Source of the DNA: an uncultured Dysosmobacter sp.
Lineage (GTDB): Bacteria > Bacillota > Clostridia > Oscillospirales > Oscillospiraceae
Direction of reading: 5' to 3'
Length of the DNA: 61,671 nt
NCBI GenBank assembly: GCA_947625655.1
Contig: CANQPD010000018.1
Coordinates: 1-61,671 of the forward strand
Positions within the stretch are counted from its first letter, which is position 1. Every line of letters begins with the position of its first letter. The translations under genes were made by a program, and so were the position numbers. Below are positions 51,014-59,826 of this stretch, in pieces. The notes beneath the pieces are model-generated. The model was not told where the DNA came from and ran no database searches. It saw nothing but the letters and a program-made list of their open reading frames with translations.

Positions 51014-52204
51014 ATGGCAAGAAAACCTAAAGCTACCCGAAAATCGGGTGGCAAAAAGTTTAAGATACCCACACAGAATGAGATACTCAAAAAATACGGG
51101 TCATCTCTCCAGTTCAAGGCCAGTACTATAAATCACCATGGACTATGGATTCCATCCACATTCTTTGCTCTCAATTATCAAATGGGTGGTGGTGTACCAT
51201 TCGGGAAGATAATTGAAATCATGGGAGAAGAATCCTCAGGTAAGTCCCTGATAGCTTACAACTTTGCTTATGCTGCACAACAACTCGGTGGTCATGTAAT
51301 ATGGGTGGATGCAGAACAAGCCTGGATGAATTCATGGGCAGAGGAAAATGGTCTGGACCCCGAACGAGTAACAGTACTGAATGATACCAGAATAGAAACT
51401 ATTTCAGATGCTATTGCTGATTTAGCCATATACTGGAGGTCAAAGTTAACTAACAATGAGCCTATCATAGTTGTGATAGACTCAATAGCAGCTCTGGATT
51501 CTATAGAAGCCATTGATGCAAAGATGGCGGATAGCAAGGCCGAGATGGGAAACCGGGCAAAGCAGATATACAAGATGTTCCGAATAAGGAACGAATTGTT
51601 CTATAGACTCGGAGTAACCATGGTATGTATCAATCAGTTGCGCAGTAAACTGGGCGCAGGTTTTGGTCAAGATACCAGTACAACTCCTGGTGGTGCAGCA
51701 CTCAAGTTTTATGCTTCAATACGATTAGCATTCTACTCAGGTAAAACTCTCAAGATTAAGTATAAGGGTAAGGAAAGACGAGCAGGTAAATATGTAACTG
51801 TTCAGATGAAAAAGAATAAGGTATCTCCTCCTCGGGAAACTATATCCAAAGCTCCTATATATTTTAACCCAAAGTATCACGAAGTTGGCTTTGACAGATA
51901 CTTCTGGTTAGAAGAGTCTTTAGAGGATGCTGGAGTAATAGAGAAGCTCGGTGGTGGAACATATATGTTCGAAGGAAAGAAACTGTGTCGAGGAGAAGAG
52001 GCTTTCCATAGGTTAATAGAGGAAGATGGTGAGTTAAGGAAAAAGCTGTTAAAGGCTGCCGGAATAAATACCATAGGAACCACTAAGCGAAAGCTAAAGA
52101 AGATTACACGAAACATGTTCCCTGTTGATGCAGACTTAGACTATGAATCTCAAATAGAATCTGAAGATGCAGAAGAAGACGAATACATCCCGGACGAGGG
52201 GTAG
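51014..52204 (+). CDS. recA: RecA-like recombinase
   Basis: The P-loop GEESSGKS (71-78), the MAW-like region (ADSKAEMGNRAKQIYKMFR), INQLRSKLGAGFG and TTPGGAALKFYASIRL are RecA/UvsX hallmarks. At 396 aa the protein has the bacterial RecA length and ends in an acidic tail. It performs strand exchange and homology-directed repair, which probably also serves recombination-dependent phage replication. Confidence 0.93.
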   Translation: MARKPKATRKSGGKKFKIPTQNEILKKYGSSLQFKASTINHHGLWIPSTFFALNYQMGGGVPFGKIIEIMGEESSGKSLIAYNFAYAAQQLGGHVIWVDAEQAWMNSWAEENGLDPERVTVLNDTRIETISDAIADLAIYWRSKLTNNEPIIVVIDSIAALDSIEAIDAKMADSKAEMGNRAKQIYKMFRIRNELFYRLGVTMVCINQLRSKLGAGFGQDTSTTPGGAALKFYASIRLAFYSGKTLKIKYKGKERRAGKYVTVQMKKNKVSPPRETISKAPIYFNPKYHEVGFDRYFWLEESLEDAGVIEKLGGGTYMFEGKKLCRGEEAFHRLIEEDGELRKKLLKAAGINTIGTTKRKLKKITRNMFPVDADLDYESQIESEDAEEDEYIPDEG

Positions 52205-52214
52205 AAAACCGAGG

Positions 52215-53114
52215 ATGCTTATGGTAGTGGACGGGAGTAATCTTGCTCACCGTTCATACCATAAGTTTAAGAATCTTAAAGCCAACAATGGAGCTGGTAC
52301 CGGGTTGGTGTATGGGTTCTTAAGAATCCTCGGTTCATACTTAACTCGGTTTAAACCAAGCCATGTAGTAATTACATTCGATACTCATGAGAGCAAAGAG
52401 TCTAATTTCCGTAATGGTCTACTCGAGGGTTACAAAGCACATAGGAGTAAGATAAGTATGGATTATGAAGATTTCAATAAACAGCTATCACTGTTGAGAA
52501 GGATTCTAAGGTTACTCGGAGTTCAGATGATTATCGATAGAAAAGGCTTGGGATATGAATCTGATGACTACATTGCTTGGTTGGCAATAAACCACCCAGG
52601 TAAATCTCTCATAATATCCTCTGACAAAGACTTCTGTCAATTACTCGACAAAAGAGTCAAGATATTCAATCCTAACAAAGATACCCTAATTCTTAGTCAA
52701 ACTTGTAAGGATATAATGGGTTACTCTGCTGAGGAATGCGTTGACTACCTAATACTTAATGGAGATAAATCGGATGATATACCCGGTTATTATGGTATGG
52801 GAGAAGTGAAGACTAAAGCTTTCCTGAAACAATATGGGAGCATAGCAGACTTCATAGATGCAAAAGGAGCAGAATTCAAGGGCATTGAAAGGGACCAGCT
52901 AGAAGAATTATACAAGAAGAACAAGTCTCTTATAGACTTGAGAACCGCATTAACTCTTCATCCTATCAAGAAAGTCCCTTGGGTAAAAGGATGTACTAAT
53001 AATATAAGGAAAGACAGGTTATTCATGGTACTTGACAAGTTTAACTTAAGGTCTTTCAAGATACCCGATTTTTTGGAACCTTTCAAAAAACTACAACATT
53101 ATGTACAACGGTAG
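52215..53114 (+). CDS. 5'-3' exonuclease / flap endonuclease
   Basis: I start at ATG 52215 (MLMVVDGSNLAHRS), 10 nt after the recA stop. An earlier in-frame ATG at 52167 lies within recA. The PIN-like metal-binding core shows VVDGSN, ITFDTHESKE, GYESDDYIAW, IISSDKDF and NGDKSDDIPG, and the H3TH region is YGMGEVKTKAFL. This is the domain missing from the phage's polymerase, so it should remove RNA primers. Confidence 0.88.
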   Translation: MLMVVDGSNLAHRSYHKFKNLKANNGAGTGLVYGFLRILGSYLTRFKPSHVVITFDTHESKESNFRNGLLEGYKAHRSKISMDYEDFNKQLSLLRRILRLLGVQMIIDRKGLGYESDDYIAWLAINHPGKSLIISSDKDFCQLLDKRVKIFNPNKDTLILSQTCKDIMGYSAEECVDYLILNGDKSDDIPGYYGMGEVKTKAFLKQYGSIADFIDAKGAEFKGIERDQLEELYKKNKSLIDLRTALTLHPIKKVPWVKGCTNNIRKDRLFMVLDKFNLRSFKIPDFLEPFKKLQHYVQR

Positions 53115-53763
53115 GAAATATCAAATTATGTTCACCGGTGTTTCTGGGGTTGGAAAAACAACCATTGCCAAGGAAGTAGCGGATATGTTAAAGATACCTT
53201 TCATATCCGGGTCATATTCGGACTTGGTACCTGAAACAAGAGACATGCCTCATGCTGATATGATTCAGCAAGATGCCAGTACAGTATTTATGCAAGATAT
53301 GCAGGTACTTAACCTTCGTAACAAAGCTTTTAGAGGAGAAGATAGCTTTGTAACTGACCGGTCATACTTTGATTCGGCAGCATACTTCATCAACAAACTT
53401 TCTCACAGGATAGCCGAATGCGACTTAGACCATGCAGTAAACTTATGTCGTATGTTACTGGGTCAACAGTGTACTCACCTAATTTTCATACCTTTCTCAG
53501 CAAACTTCTTCAATGAGTGGGTAACAGAAGATAATGGTAAACGAGTATTATCTCGGTATTATCAATTCCAGGTATCGCAGGTAATGTATGGTATACTTGA
53601 CCTGTGGGGATATAAACCCGACCCAAATATACTCCAGTATGTAAATGGTATACCTAATACCGGTACACTGGAAATCATGGGTTACAAGATAAAAGTCATG
53701 ATACTGGATGAGATGAACTACGAGAAGAGAAAACACCTTATCAAGAAATTTCTTCAGTTATGA
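53101..53763 (+). CDS. P-loop kinase-like protein (nucleotide kinase candidate)
   Basis: The P-loop FTGVSGVGKTTIAKEVADML (GVSGVGKT at 13-20) and a later DRSYFDSAAYF (about 84-94) fit AAA_28/thymidylate-kinase-like proteins. The 220-aa length fits a nucleoside monophosphate kinase. With two dUTP-hydrolysing enzymes and TS-type enzymes nearby, it could phosphorylate dTMP or a modified dNMP, but the substrate is not decided by sequence. It overlaps both neighbours (14 nt and 4 nt). Confidence 0.7.
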   Translation: MYNGRKYQIMFTGVSGVGKTTIAKEVADMLKIPFISGSYSDLVPETRDMPHADMIQQDASTVFMQDMQVLNLRNKAFRGEDSFVTDRSYFDSAAYFINKLSHRIAECDLDHAVNLCRMLLGQQCTHLIFIPFSANFFNEWVTEDNGKRVLSRYYQFQVSQVMYGILDLWGYKPDPNILQYVNGIPNTGTLEIMGYKIKVMILDEMNYEKRKHLIKKFLQL

Positions 53764-54722
53764 AGGTGATAGGTATAGTATTCTCCGATTTGCACTTAGG
53801 GGAATTCTCTAAGTTCAACGAGGATAACAAGAGGACCCTAAGTATTTTCAGGGTCCTCTCTTTGATTAAAGACTTATGTATTAAGTATAAATGCCCGGCA
53901 TTCTTTTGTGGGGATTTTATGCACCGTCCAGAATATATAAGTACTTCACTTGATGAAATTATAATTGAACAGTTCGAAGAGTTAAATAGGTGCGAGGAAT
54001 TTAACATCTATGGTATATCTGGAAACCATGACCTACAGAAAAGCAATTCGATAACTAATCAATCTCCATCACACTGGGCAAACTTATGTCGTAGGTATTC
54101 GTTCTTACACAATCTGGACTTCTCTTATCATGAGTTTGATAAGTTCAGAGTAGTAGGTATTCCCTATTTAGACCATAACAAGGGGTTAGATGGGTTAATC
54201 AAAGCTGAGTTGAAAGAAGCTATGTTAAAGCCAACAATCCTATTATTGCATACTGACTACCCGGGAGCTAAAGATACTGATAATACTGAAGTTGGAACAG
54301 TAGAGAATCTGAATGTGAATCTTCTATCTAAGTTCAAGTTAGTATTGATAGGCCATATACATAAACCTCAGAGGCTTGGAAAGAAGATATACATGGTAGG
54401 AGCTCCGCTACAACAGAGGAGAACAGACCGCAATTGTAAACTGGGATATTGGAAAATATATGAAGACTTCTCAATGGAATTTAAGCCATTCAAAGGCTTT
54501 CCTAAATTTGTGGACGTGTCATCAGAAGATGAAATTAAAGATGATGGTAATTATTATACTGTCATTGCTAGCAAGTCTCGGATTATGGCGGTGGAAGATA
54601 CTCCGCAAATAACCCGTGAACTTACTAAGAAAACAATGGTAAGGAGATATATGAGGGCAAAAGGTATAAAAGACCAAAATAAAAAGGCCACATTGTTAAA
54701 AGTAATCAAGGAAGCAGAATGA
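53760..54722 (+). CDS. sbcD: SbcD/Mre11-like nuclease (gp47 type)
   Basis: The metallophosphoesterase motifs are in order: FSDLHLG (Asp10, His12), CGDFMHR, GNHDLQ, LLLHTDYPG and IGHIHKPQ. At 320 aa it fits the T4 gp47 nuclease that acts with the gp46 ATPase at DNA ends. It overlaps the preceding stop by 4 nt and the SbcC start by 4 nt. A terminator-like hairpin lies inside its 5' coding part (53830). Confidence 0.88.
   Translation: MKVIGIVFSDLHLGEFSKFNEDNKRTLSIFRVLSLIKDLCIKYKCPAFFCGDFMHRPEYISTSLDEIIIEQFEELNRCEEFNIYGISGNHDLQKSNSITNQSPSHWANLCRRYSFLHNLDFSYHEFDKFRVVGIPYLDHNKGLDGLIKAELKEAMLKPTILLLHTDYPGAKDTDNTEVGTVENLNVNLLSKFKLVLIGHIHKPQRLGKKIYMVGAPLQQRRTDRNCKLGYWKIYEDFSMEFKPFKGFPKFVDVSSEDEIKDDGNYYTVIASKSRIMAVEDTPQITRELTKKTMVRRYMRAKGIKDQNKKATLLKVIKEAE
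53830..53859 (+). terminator. Terminator-like hairpin inside the sbcD coding region
   Basis: AGAGGACCCT (53830-53839) pairs perfectly with AGGGTCCTCT (53850-53859) over a 10-nt loop and is followed by CTTTGATT. It begins about 70 nt into the gene. The T-run is weak, so it could be an attenuator or an mRNA structure rather than a full stop. Confidence 0.4.
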
Positions 54723-56434
54723 TACAGTTTGGTAATATTATAATAGAGGGCTTCTGTTCTATATCTCGTTTGGAACTAAACTTAAGCTCAAAGGGGATAA
54801 CCGTAATTAGAGGGGCAACTGGAGAAGGTAAGACTACAATCTTATCGGCTTTAGTTTGGGGTGCTTACGGTAAGAATCTAAAGGGTAAGTCAGACGTAAA
54901 TACCTGGGAGAAATATAGACCCAAATCCTATCAGGGAACTAAGGTAGAAATATACTTTGGTAAGAATGGTAAAACTCACAAAATAACCAGATGCCTTAAG
55001 TATAAAGGTGAAGTGAATGGAGCCAAGGGTAAAGATAGACTTATATATGAGATAGATGCTGTTGAAGTACAAGAGAAAAGTAAGGGGGAGATACAGGCGC
55101 TTATAATCGCTGATTTGGGTATGTCGTATAGCCTTTTTATGAATTCAGTACTATTCGGTCAGGGTATGAAAAGACTGATACAAGAATCTTCTTCAGACAA
55201 GAAAGAATTGTTTGAGGAGATTTTTGAGTTGGAATACATATCTAAAGCTAGGGATATTGCTAAGGGCTACTATACAGAAGCTCTGAAAGAGTATCAGAAT
55301 ATCTCTCAAAGATATAGAACATTAGAGGATAAGAAACAGTCCGTTCAAAGGATGGTTGATGACCTAAAGAAACAGGCTAGTACTGTGAAAGATGACATCT
55401 CTTCAAAGGTTAAAGTTCTTGAAAAGAGATTATCACTGCTAGCTAAGGCCAAAAAATCAAGTGAGCTTAAGGAGACAGTAACTCAGAAAAACCGAATCGA
55501 ACAAAGGTTATCAGATGCAAAGGAGAGTCAAAGGGATATTATCAACAAGATAAATGATGCCAAGAAGAAAACCAAGGTATCTCTAGAAGAGTTCATTGAA
55601 GGAATAGTAAAGTTATTAAAGAGTGGTGATATTAAGAGCTCTTTGAAACGCCTAATGGAAGTAAAGAAAGCCTTCGGAGATATTGAAAGGTTACAGGGTA
55701 AATATTCCAAAATATCCGACAGAATATCTGGTTATCGAGATGAACTGGAAGAACTTAGGGATAAGGAATACGAAGTAAAGAAGATACAAAGAGAGATAGA
55801 ACAAGTAGAATCAGAAATCAAAAGACTTCTTTCAGAAAAGAAGGTGGGAGTAAACAAAGGGTTAATAACCAAATATAAAACTCAGCTTTCAACCTTAACC
55901 AAGAAGTTATCAACCGTGGAAGAGAAAATGGAAAACCAGAAGGAAAAGGTTGATAATTACAAATGGGTAATGGATGACCCTCTGGGGAATAGAGGTATAA
56001 AAGCATTCCTATTCGAGAGTTCAATGGATATTCTGAATGAAACACTTGAATCATACTCTGATGTACTTGGGTTCAGTATCTTATTCTATGTAGATATACA
56101 GGGAGTTAAGAAGGATTTCAATACTCAGATAATTATGGATGGTATAGAAGTATCATACGAGGAGTTATCGGGTGGTCAGAAACAATTGGTCTGTTTAGCT
56201 ATGGCCTTTGCTATGAATGAGATGATGACCCAAGCTAAGGGTATAAATATTGCCTTTTTGGACGAGGTATTCGAGAACATAAGTTCTGAATATGTAGAGC
56301 TTGTGATAGGACTCATACGTAGGGTTTATAAGGATAAAACCCTATACCTCATATCACACCATGAATCCTTGCCAATTCCAAATGCCAAGGTGCTTACTGT
56401 GACCAGAGAAAGGGGCCTTTCACAATACCACTAA
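54719..56434 (+). CDS. sbcC: SbcC/Rad50-like ATPase (gp46 type)
   Basis: Walker A GATGEGKT (32-39), the ABC signature ELSGGQKQLVCLAMA and Walker B NIAFLDEVFENI fit SbcC/gp46. Between them (about residues 170-410) is a long Lys/Glu-rich coiled coil. No CxxC zinc hook is visible at its middle, unlike typical Rad50. At 571 aa it is T4 gp46 size. With SbcD it resects DNA ends for recombination. Confidence 0.88.
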   Translation: MIQFGNIIIEGFCSISRLELNLSSKGITVIRGATGEGKTTILSALVWGAYGKNLKGKSDVNTWEKYRPKSYQGTKVEIYFGKNGKTHKITRCLKYKGEVNGAKGKDRLIYEIDAVEVQEKSKGEIQALIIADLGMSYSLFMNSVLFGQGMKRLIQESSSDKKELFEEIFELEYISKARDIAKGYYTEALKEYQNISQRYRTLEDKKQSVQRMVDDLKKQASTVKDDISSKVKVLEKRLSLLAKAKKSSELKETVTQKNRIEQRLSDAKESQRDIINKINDAKKKTKVSLEEFIEGIVKLLKSGDIKSSLKRLMEVKKAFGDIERLQGKYSKISDRISGYRDELEELRDKEYEVKKIQREIEQVESEIKRLLSEKKVGVNKGLITKYKTQLSTLTKKLSTVEEKMENQKEKVDNYKWVMDDPLGNRGIKAFLFESSMDILNETLESYSDVLGFSILFYVDIQGVKKDFNTQIIMDGIEVSYEELSGGQKQLVCLAMAFAMNEMMTQAKGINIAFLDEVFENISSEYVELVIGLIRRVYKDKTLYLISHHESLPIPNAKVLTVTRERGLSQYH

Positions 56435-56461
56435 TGACTATTGGTTACAAAAGATATAGAT

Positions 56462-57001
56462 ATGGAGAGTAATATAGCTGGATATCCTAACTATCACGTA
56501 ACTAAAATTGGTGATGTTTATAGGATAGGTAAAGATAAACCATTATATCAAGGGCTAGCTGGTAGAGAAGGTAAGATTAAATACAAGATAGTAACACTAG
56601 TAAATAGGGATGGTCCAAGAAAGTTTAAAGTACATAGGTTAGTAGCCTTAGCTTATATACCTAACCCAGAAAATAAACCCTGTGTATGTCATAAGGATAA
56701 TAACCCATTGAACAACGTCTCAAGTAATTTATATTGGGGTACTCAAAAAGAGAATCAACAACAAATGTCTATAGATGGACATAGTATAAAAGGAAAGAAG
56801 TTATGGGAAGGTAGAAAACACCCCATAAAAGGAAATACAGGACCAAAATCCCCCAACCACAGGTTAACCATAGATAAAGTGAGAAAGATAAGAAAATTAC
56901 ATTCAGATAGTTATACCGGTAAGTATTTAACCGAAAGATTTGGTATAAGTAAAAGTTCGGTAAGTAAAATAATACATTATAGACAATGGCCAGAAGAGTA
57001 A
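56462..57001 (+). CDS. HNH homing endonuclease (179 aa)
   Basis: I take ATG 56462 (MESNIAGYPNYHV) rather than a TTG at 56441. It has the NUMOD4-like AGYPNYHVTKIGDVY, the HNH core IPNPENKPCVCHKDNNPLNN with NLYWGT, and a C-terminal helix-turn-helix (LTERFGISKSSVSKIIHY). It lies after the SbcC gene and overlaps the Hjc-like resolvase gene by 16 nt. Among the family it is closest in layout to the HNH at 1834. Confidence 0.87.
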   Translation: MESNIAGYPNYHVTKIGDVYRIGKDKPLYQGLAGREGKIKYKIVTLVNRDGPRKFKVHRLVALAYIPNPENKPCVCHKDNNPLNNVSSNLYWGTQKENQQQMSIDGHSIKGKKLWEGRKHPIKGNTGPKSPNHRLTIDKVRKIRKLHSDSYTGKYLTERFGISKSSVSKIIHYRQWPEE

Positions 57002-57522
57002 ATTCAAAAGCAAAAGGCAATAGGTTTGAAAGGGTAGTATGTAAATCATTTCAAAACTGGTCAGGGTATGAATTCTCTAGAACTCCTGCTAGTGGTGGAT
57101 TGAGGTGGAAGAAAGCAGACAATATATCATCAGATGTAATATGTTCTGACCCAAAACATTCTAAGAAATTCCCATTCAGTATCGAAGTAAAAAACTATCA
57201 GGATATTAAGTTCGAACATATACTACTGGGACTTAAGAGCTGTAAAATTATATCCTTTTGGGAACAGGCTACAAAGGATGCTAAACGTGCAGGAAAAATA
57301 CCCATACTCATCATGCGGTATAATTCTATGCCAAAAGGTGAAGCTTTCTTTATTGTAGAAGCTGGGGAAATAGATTCGTTCCTTATGGAAAATTGTTCAG
57401 AACTTTCCCGAATGGAGATAAAAACCCCGAAAGTACATTTAGCCGTGTACATGTTCAAAGAGATTCAGCGATTGGTAACATATTCAGACGTATTCAAATA
57501 CGCTCGTAAATTGAACAAGTAA
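56986..57522 (+). CDS. Holliday junction resolvase-like nuclease (Hjc type)
   Basis: The PD-(D/E)xK pattern of Hjc nucleases is visible: KGNRFERVVCK with Glu15, then SRTPASGG, SSDVIC with Asp50 and SIEVKNY (Glu67, Lys69). At 178 aa the length fits. The enzyme would cut four-way junctions formed by RecA-mediated strand exchange, before packaging. It overlaps the HNH gene upstream by 16 nt. Confidence 0.78.
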   Translation: MARRVNSKAKGNRFERVVCKSFQNWSGYEFSRTPASGGLRWKKADNISSDVICSDPKHSKKFPFSIEVKNYQDIKFEHILLGLKSCKIISFWEQATKDAKRAGKIPILIMRYNSMPKGEAFFIVEAGEIDSFLMENCSELSRMEIKTPKVHLAVYMFKEIQRLVTYSDVFKYARKLNK

Positions 57523-57523
57523 T

Positions 57524-58234
57524 ATGAAAACCCCCTACGTATACTGTATATTCAGGCTTGACAGGAAATTCTACAAGAGAATCAACTCGGATTTGAAATG
57601 TAGGGGGTATAAACATGTGAAAGCCATAGTACCAACCATAAGCGTACTTAAGAAGTCAAGGAAAGGTAAGAATGAGTACGAAGATGTACCATTGTTATTC
57701 AACTATGGGTTCATAAAGATGAAGCCAGAAAAAGCTTTTGACCGATACTACTTAAACAAACTAAAGAGAGACATCCCAGGTATACTTTCATTTATGAAGT
57801 CTTTGGACTACAGACCAAAAAGAAAAAGGCTTAGAGTAGATAATGCCGAGGACTTTGATGATTATTCAATGGTAGCCACCATAACTAAAGAAGAAGTAAA
57901 GAAATATCGCAGAATGTCTAAAGCAAATAAGATATTCTCGGTAAATGATATTACTCGTGTTGCTATTGGAGATTACGTTGTATTAAGGGGATATCCGTTT
58001 GAGGGAATACCAGCAATAATACTCGAAAGTAATCTAAATACGAGAAAGATGTTGGTAAAGCTATACCCAGAAATGGATGGTAGTTTAGAGATAGAAGTAC
58101 CAATGGAGAATGTACTTTATTCAGCATATCATGAATCAGACGAGTATAAAATGTATTCAACCGATTATGATACTGACTTATCTAGAATTCCAGACGGTAG
58201 TACCGAAGAGATTCTTATGAACAAACAATACTAA
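57524..58234 (+). CDS. NusG-like transcription factor
   Basis: Residues 5-75 read as a NusG N-terminal (NGN) domain: YVYCIFRLDRKFYKRINSDL, then HVKAIVPTISVLKKSRKGK and LLFNYGFIKMKPE. Residues 148-190 read as a KOW domain (IGDYVVLRGYPFEGIPAIIL). The fold order is that of NusG, but the protein is longer (236 aa) with an insert and a tail. It could serve as a phage elongation or antitermination factor. Bacteroidota NusG paralogs (UpxY) are also antiterminators. It follows the resolvase gene by 1 nt. Confidence 0.7.
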   Translation: MKTPYVYCIFRLDRKFYKRINSDLKCRGYKHVKAIVPTISVLKKSRKGKNEYEDVPLLFNYGFIKMKPEKAFDRYYLNKLKRDIPGILSFMKSLDYRPKRKRLRVDNAEDFDDYSMVATITKEEVKKYRRMSKANKIFSVNDITRVAIGDYVVLRGYPFEGIPAIILESNLNTRKMLVKLYPEMDGSLEIEVPMENVLYSAYHESDEYKMYSTDYDTDLSRIPDGSTEEILMNKQY

Positions 58235-58235
58235 C

Positions 58236-59165
58236 ATGGAACGACATCAAGAATTGGCTTGGGACTGTTTGACCGAGCAAGAGAGGGCAAGCCTTATGTT
58301 TATACAAGGCAAAGGCCTATCAACTTGGGAAGCTGGAGAAATTCTCAAGATGTCTCATTACAAGTATTTAGAACTAAAGGCTAGAGCTGAGAAGTTCTTC
58401 AAACTATTCTCCGATTACTTTGAACTACATTCATCATTAGTAAACCCTCAATCTCCTATAGAGCCAAGGTTCAGGGATTATCTATTCGGGGCCATAGTTA
58501 AAAGACTACCCAAGGAGGAAGCTAAGATACACTCAGGAGATTCTTCATGGTTATTGACTTCGATAACCAATCCCCGTATCATAAAGAACATGAAAAGGCT
58601 GAAGGAATCAGAGAATAAATGGGACAAAGACCTTTATGCTCTGATTCTTGAGTTTGATAGGTGGAACAACTATCGAATAATGCCTCGGGTATTGCAAGCT
58701 CCTACTGCATATAAAAGGAGGTCTACCAAGAAAGATAAGGTGTATCTGTCCTACTTACACAGAATCCCAGACTTCAAGATAAGGCAGTTAATAACCGAGT
58801 ATTGGAAAAATGGACCCTCAAGTAGGAGATACTTTACAGCCATTGTATCAGAAGAACTCTTCCAAGAAGAGGGTTATGGAGTGATGCCTATTAAACGTGA
58901 GGATGATACAATTAAGGCTATAACTGATTTAAGGATATATATATTCGAAAGCCAAACCATTGCAGATACCTTTGGGTTATTGGCAACCCAATATTTTGAA
59001 AAAACAGTGGACAGTAAAGGGGGCTTGAAGTTCTGGAAAGAATACAGGGAGGTCATACAGAAAGCTATTAACTACAAATCAATAAATAACATGGACTTTA
59101 CCTGTGAAACTCTAGATACAGCCTATAAACTACGCAGGAAAAGAACCTTGAGAACGAACTCTTAG
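58236..59165 (+). CDS. Helix-turn-helix protein of unknown role (309 aa)
   Basis: Residues 10-55 look like a sigma region 4 / transposase-type HTH (LTEQERASLMFIQGKGLSTW, EILKMSHYKYLELK). The rest is helical with many aromatic and charged residues. It may bind DNA. A small terminase subunit or transcription regulator is possible, but nothing distinguishes these. It follows the NusG-like gene by 1 nt and is the last gene before the host-type promoter. Confidence 0.5.
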   Translation: MERHQELAWDCLTEQERASLMFIQGKGLSTWEAGEILKMSHYKYLELKARAEKFFKLFSDYFELHSSLVNPQSPIEPRFRDYLFGAIVKRLPKEEAKIHSGDSSWLLTSITNPRIIKNMKRLKESENKWDKDLYALILEFDRWNNYRIMPRVLQAPTAYKRRSTKKDKVYLSYLHRIPDFKIRQLITEYWKNGPSSRRYFTAIVSEELFQEEGYGVMPIKREDDTIKAITDLRIYIFESQTIADTFGLLATQYFEKTVDSKGGLKFWKEYREVIQKAINYKSINNMDFTCETLDTAYKLRRKRTLRTNS

Positions 59166-59182
59166 AATTTTTATATAATTAT

Positions 59183-59213
59183 TTTGCAACTTCGAGAAAT
59201 TTAATTATATTTG
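59183..59213 (+). promoter_or_regulatory. Bacteroides-type promoter (TTTG, 19 nt, TATATTTG)
   Basis: TTTG (59183-59186) and TATATTTG (59206-59213) are separated by 19 nt, the Bacteroides primary sigma consensus (TTTG...TAnnTTTG). Transcription should start near 59220, about 34 nt before the next ATG. It drives the rightward genes from 59254, so those are probably early genes read by unmodified host polymerase. Confidence 0.85.
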
Positions 59214-59253
59214 TATAACGAAATAAGAAAAATAATTTTATACCTATATAAAT

Positions 59254-59820
59254 ATGCGCAAAAGTAAGAAAAAGGACAAAAGACCGTTAAAGCTCAATAA
59301 GGAGAAGCTAAAGGTCATGGGAAGTGGGTTAGAAAATATGACCTACAAGGACATGAAGAGAAGAGCAGTTGCTCTGGGCATGCCTTTCCCCGATGCTTGT
59401 TCAGCCGACTACAATGGACTGGCATCGTGGATTCATCATTCGGATAATAAGCCGGATAATGCTCTCATCGATGAATACGATAAGTGGATGGACCAGCAAT
59501 TAGAGCTTGCTGGATATCCCAAAGATGACCCGATGAGGAATTATCAACTCAATCTCGGATTCATTGGTGAAGATGCAGTCACTAAACAGAAAAAGACCAA
59601 ACGGGTAAAGGGGTTGGAAAAACCTAAAAAGCCCAAGAAAGAGAAGGATGACAATGGTCTTTGGAAAGGAACTAAGAAATCCTATGTATTCGAATTAACC
59701 TATAAAGGGTTATCAATCGATAGAATCACACGAAGAGTGCAAAAGAGATTCCCAGATGCCAAGGATAAATCTATTCAGCAATGGTATCGGGCAGCACTTC
59801 GTAAACAAAAGAAGGAGTAG
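59254..59820 (+). CDS. Basic protein of unknown function (188 aa)
   Basis: A Lys/Arg-rich N-terminus is followed by a helical part, with a Lys-rich middle (KRVKGLEKPKKPKKEKDDNG) and a C-terminal helix-turn-helix-like segment (LSIDRITRRVQKRFPDAKDK). It is probably a DNA-binding protein. It is the first gene after the host-type promoter, so expression may be early. No family recognised. Confidence 0.6.
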   Translation: MRKSKKKDKRPLKLNKEKLKVMGSGLENMTYKDMKRRAVALGMPFPDACSADYNGLASWIHHSDNKPDNALIDEYDKWMDQQLELAGYPKDDPMRNYQLNLGFIGEDAVTKQKKTKRVKGLEKPKKPKKEKDDNGLWKGTKKSYVFELTYKGLSIDRITRRVQKRFPDAKDKSIQQWYRAALRKQKKE

Positions 59821-59826
59821 AGATAT

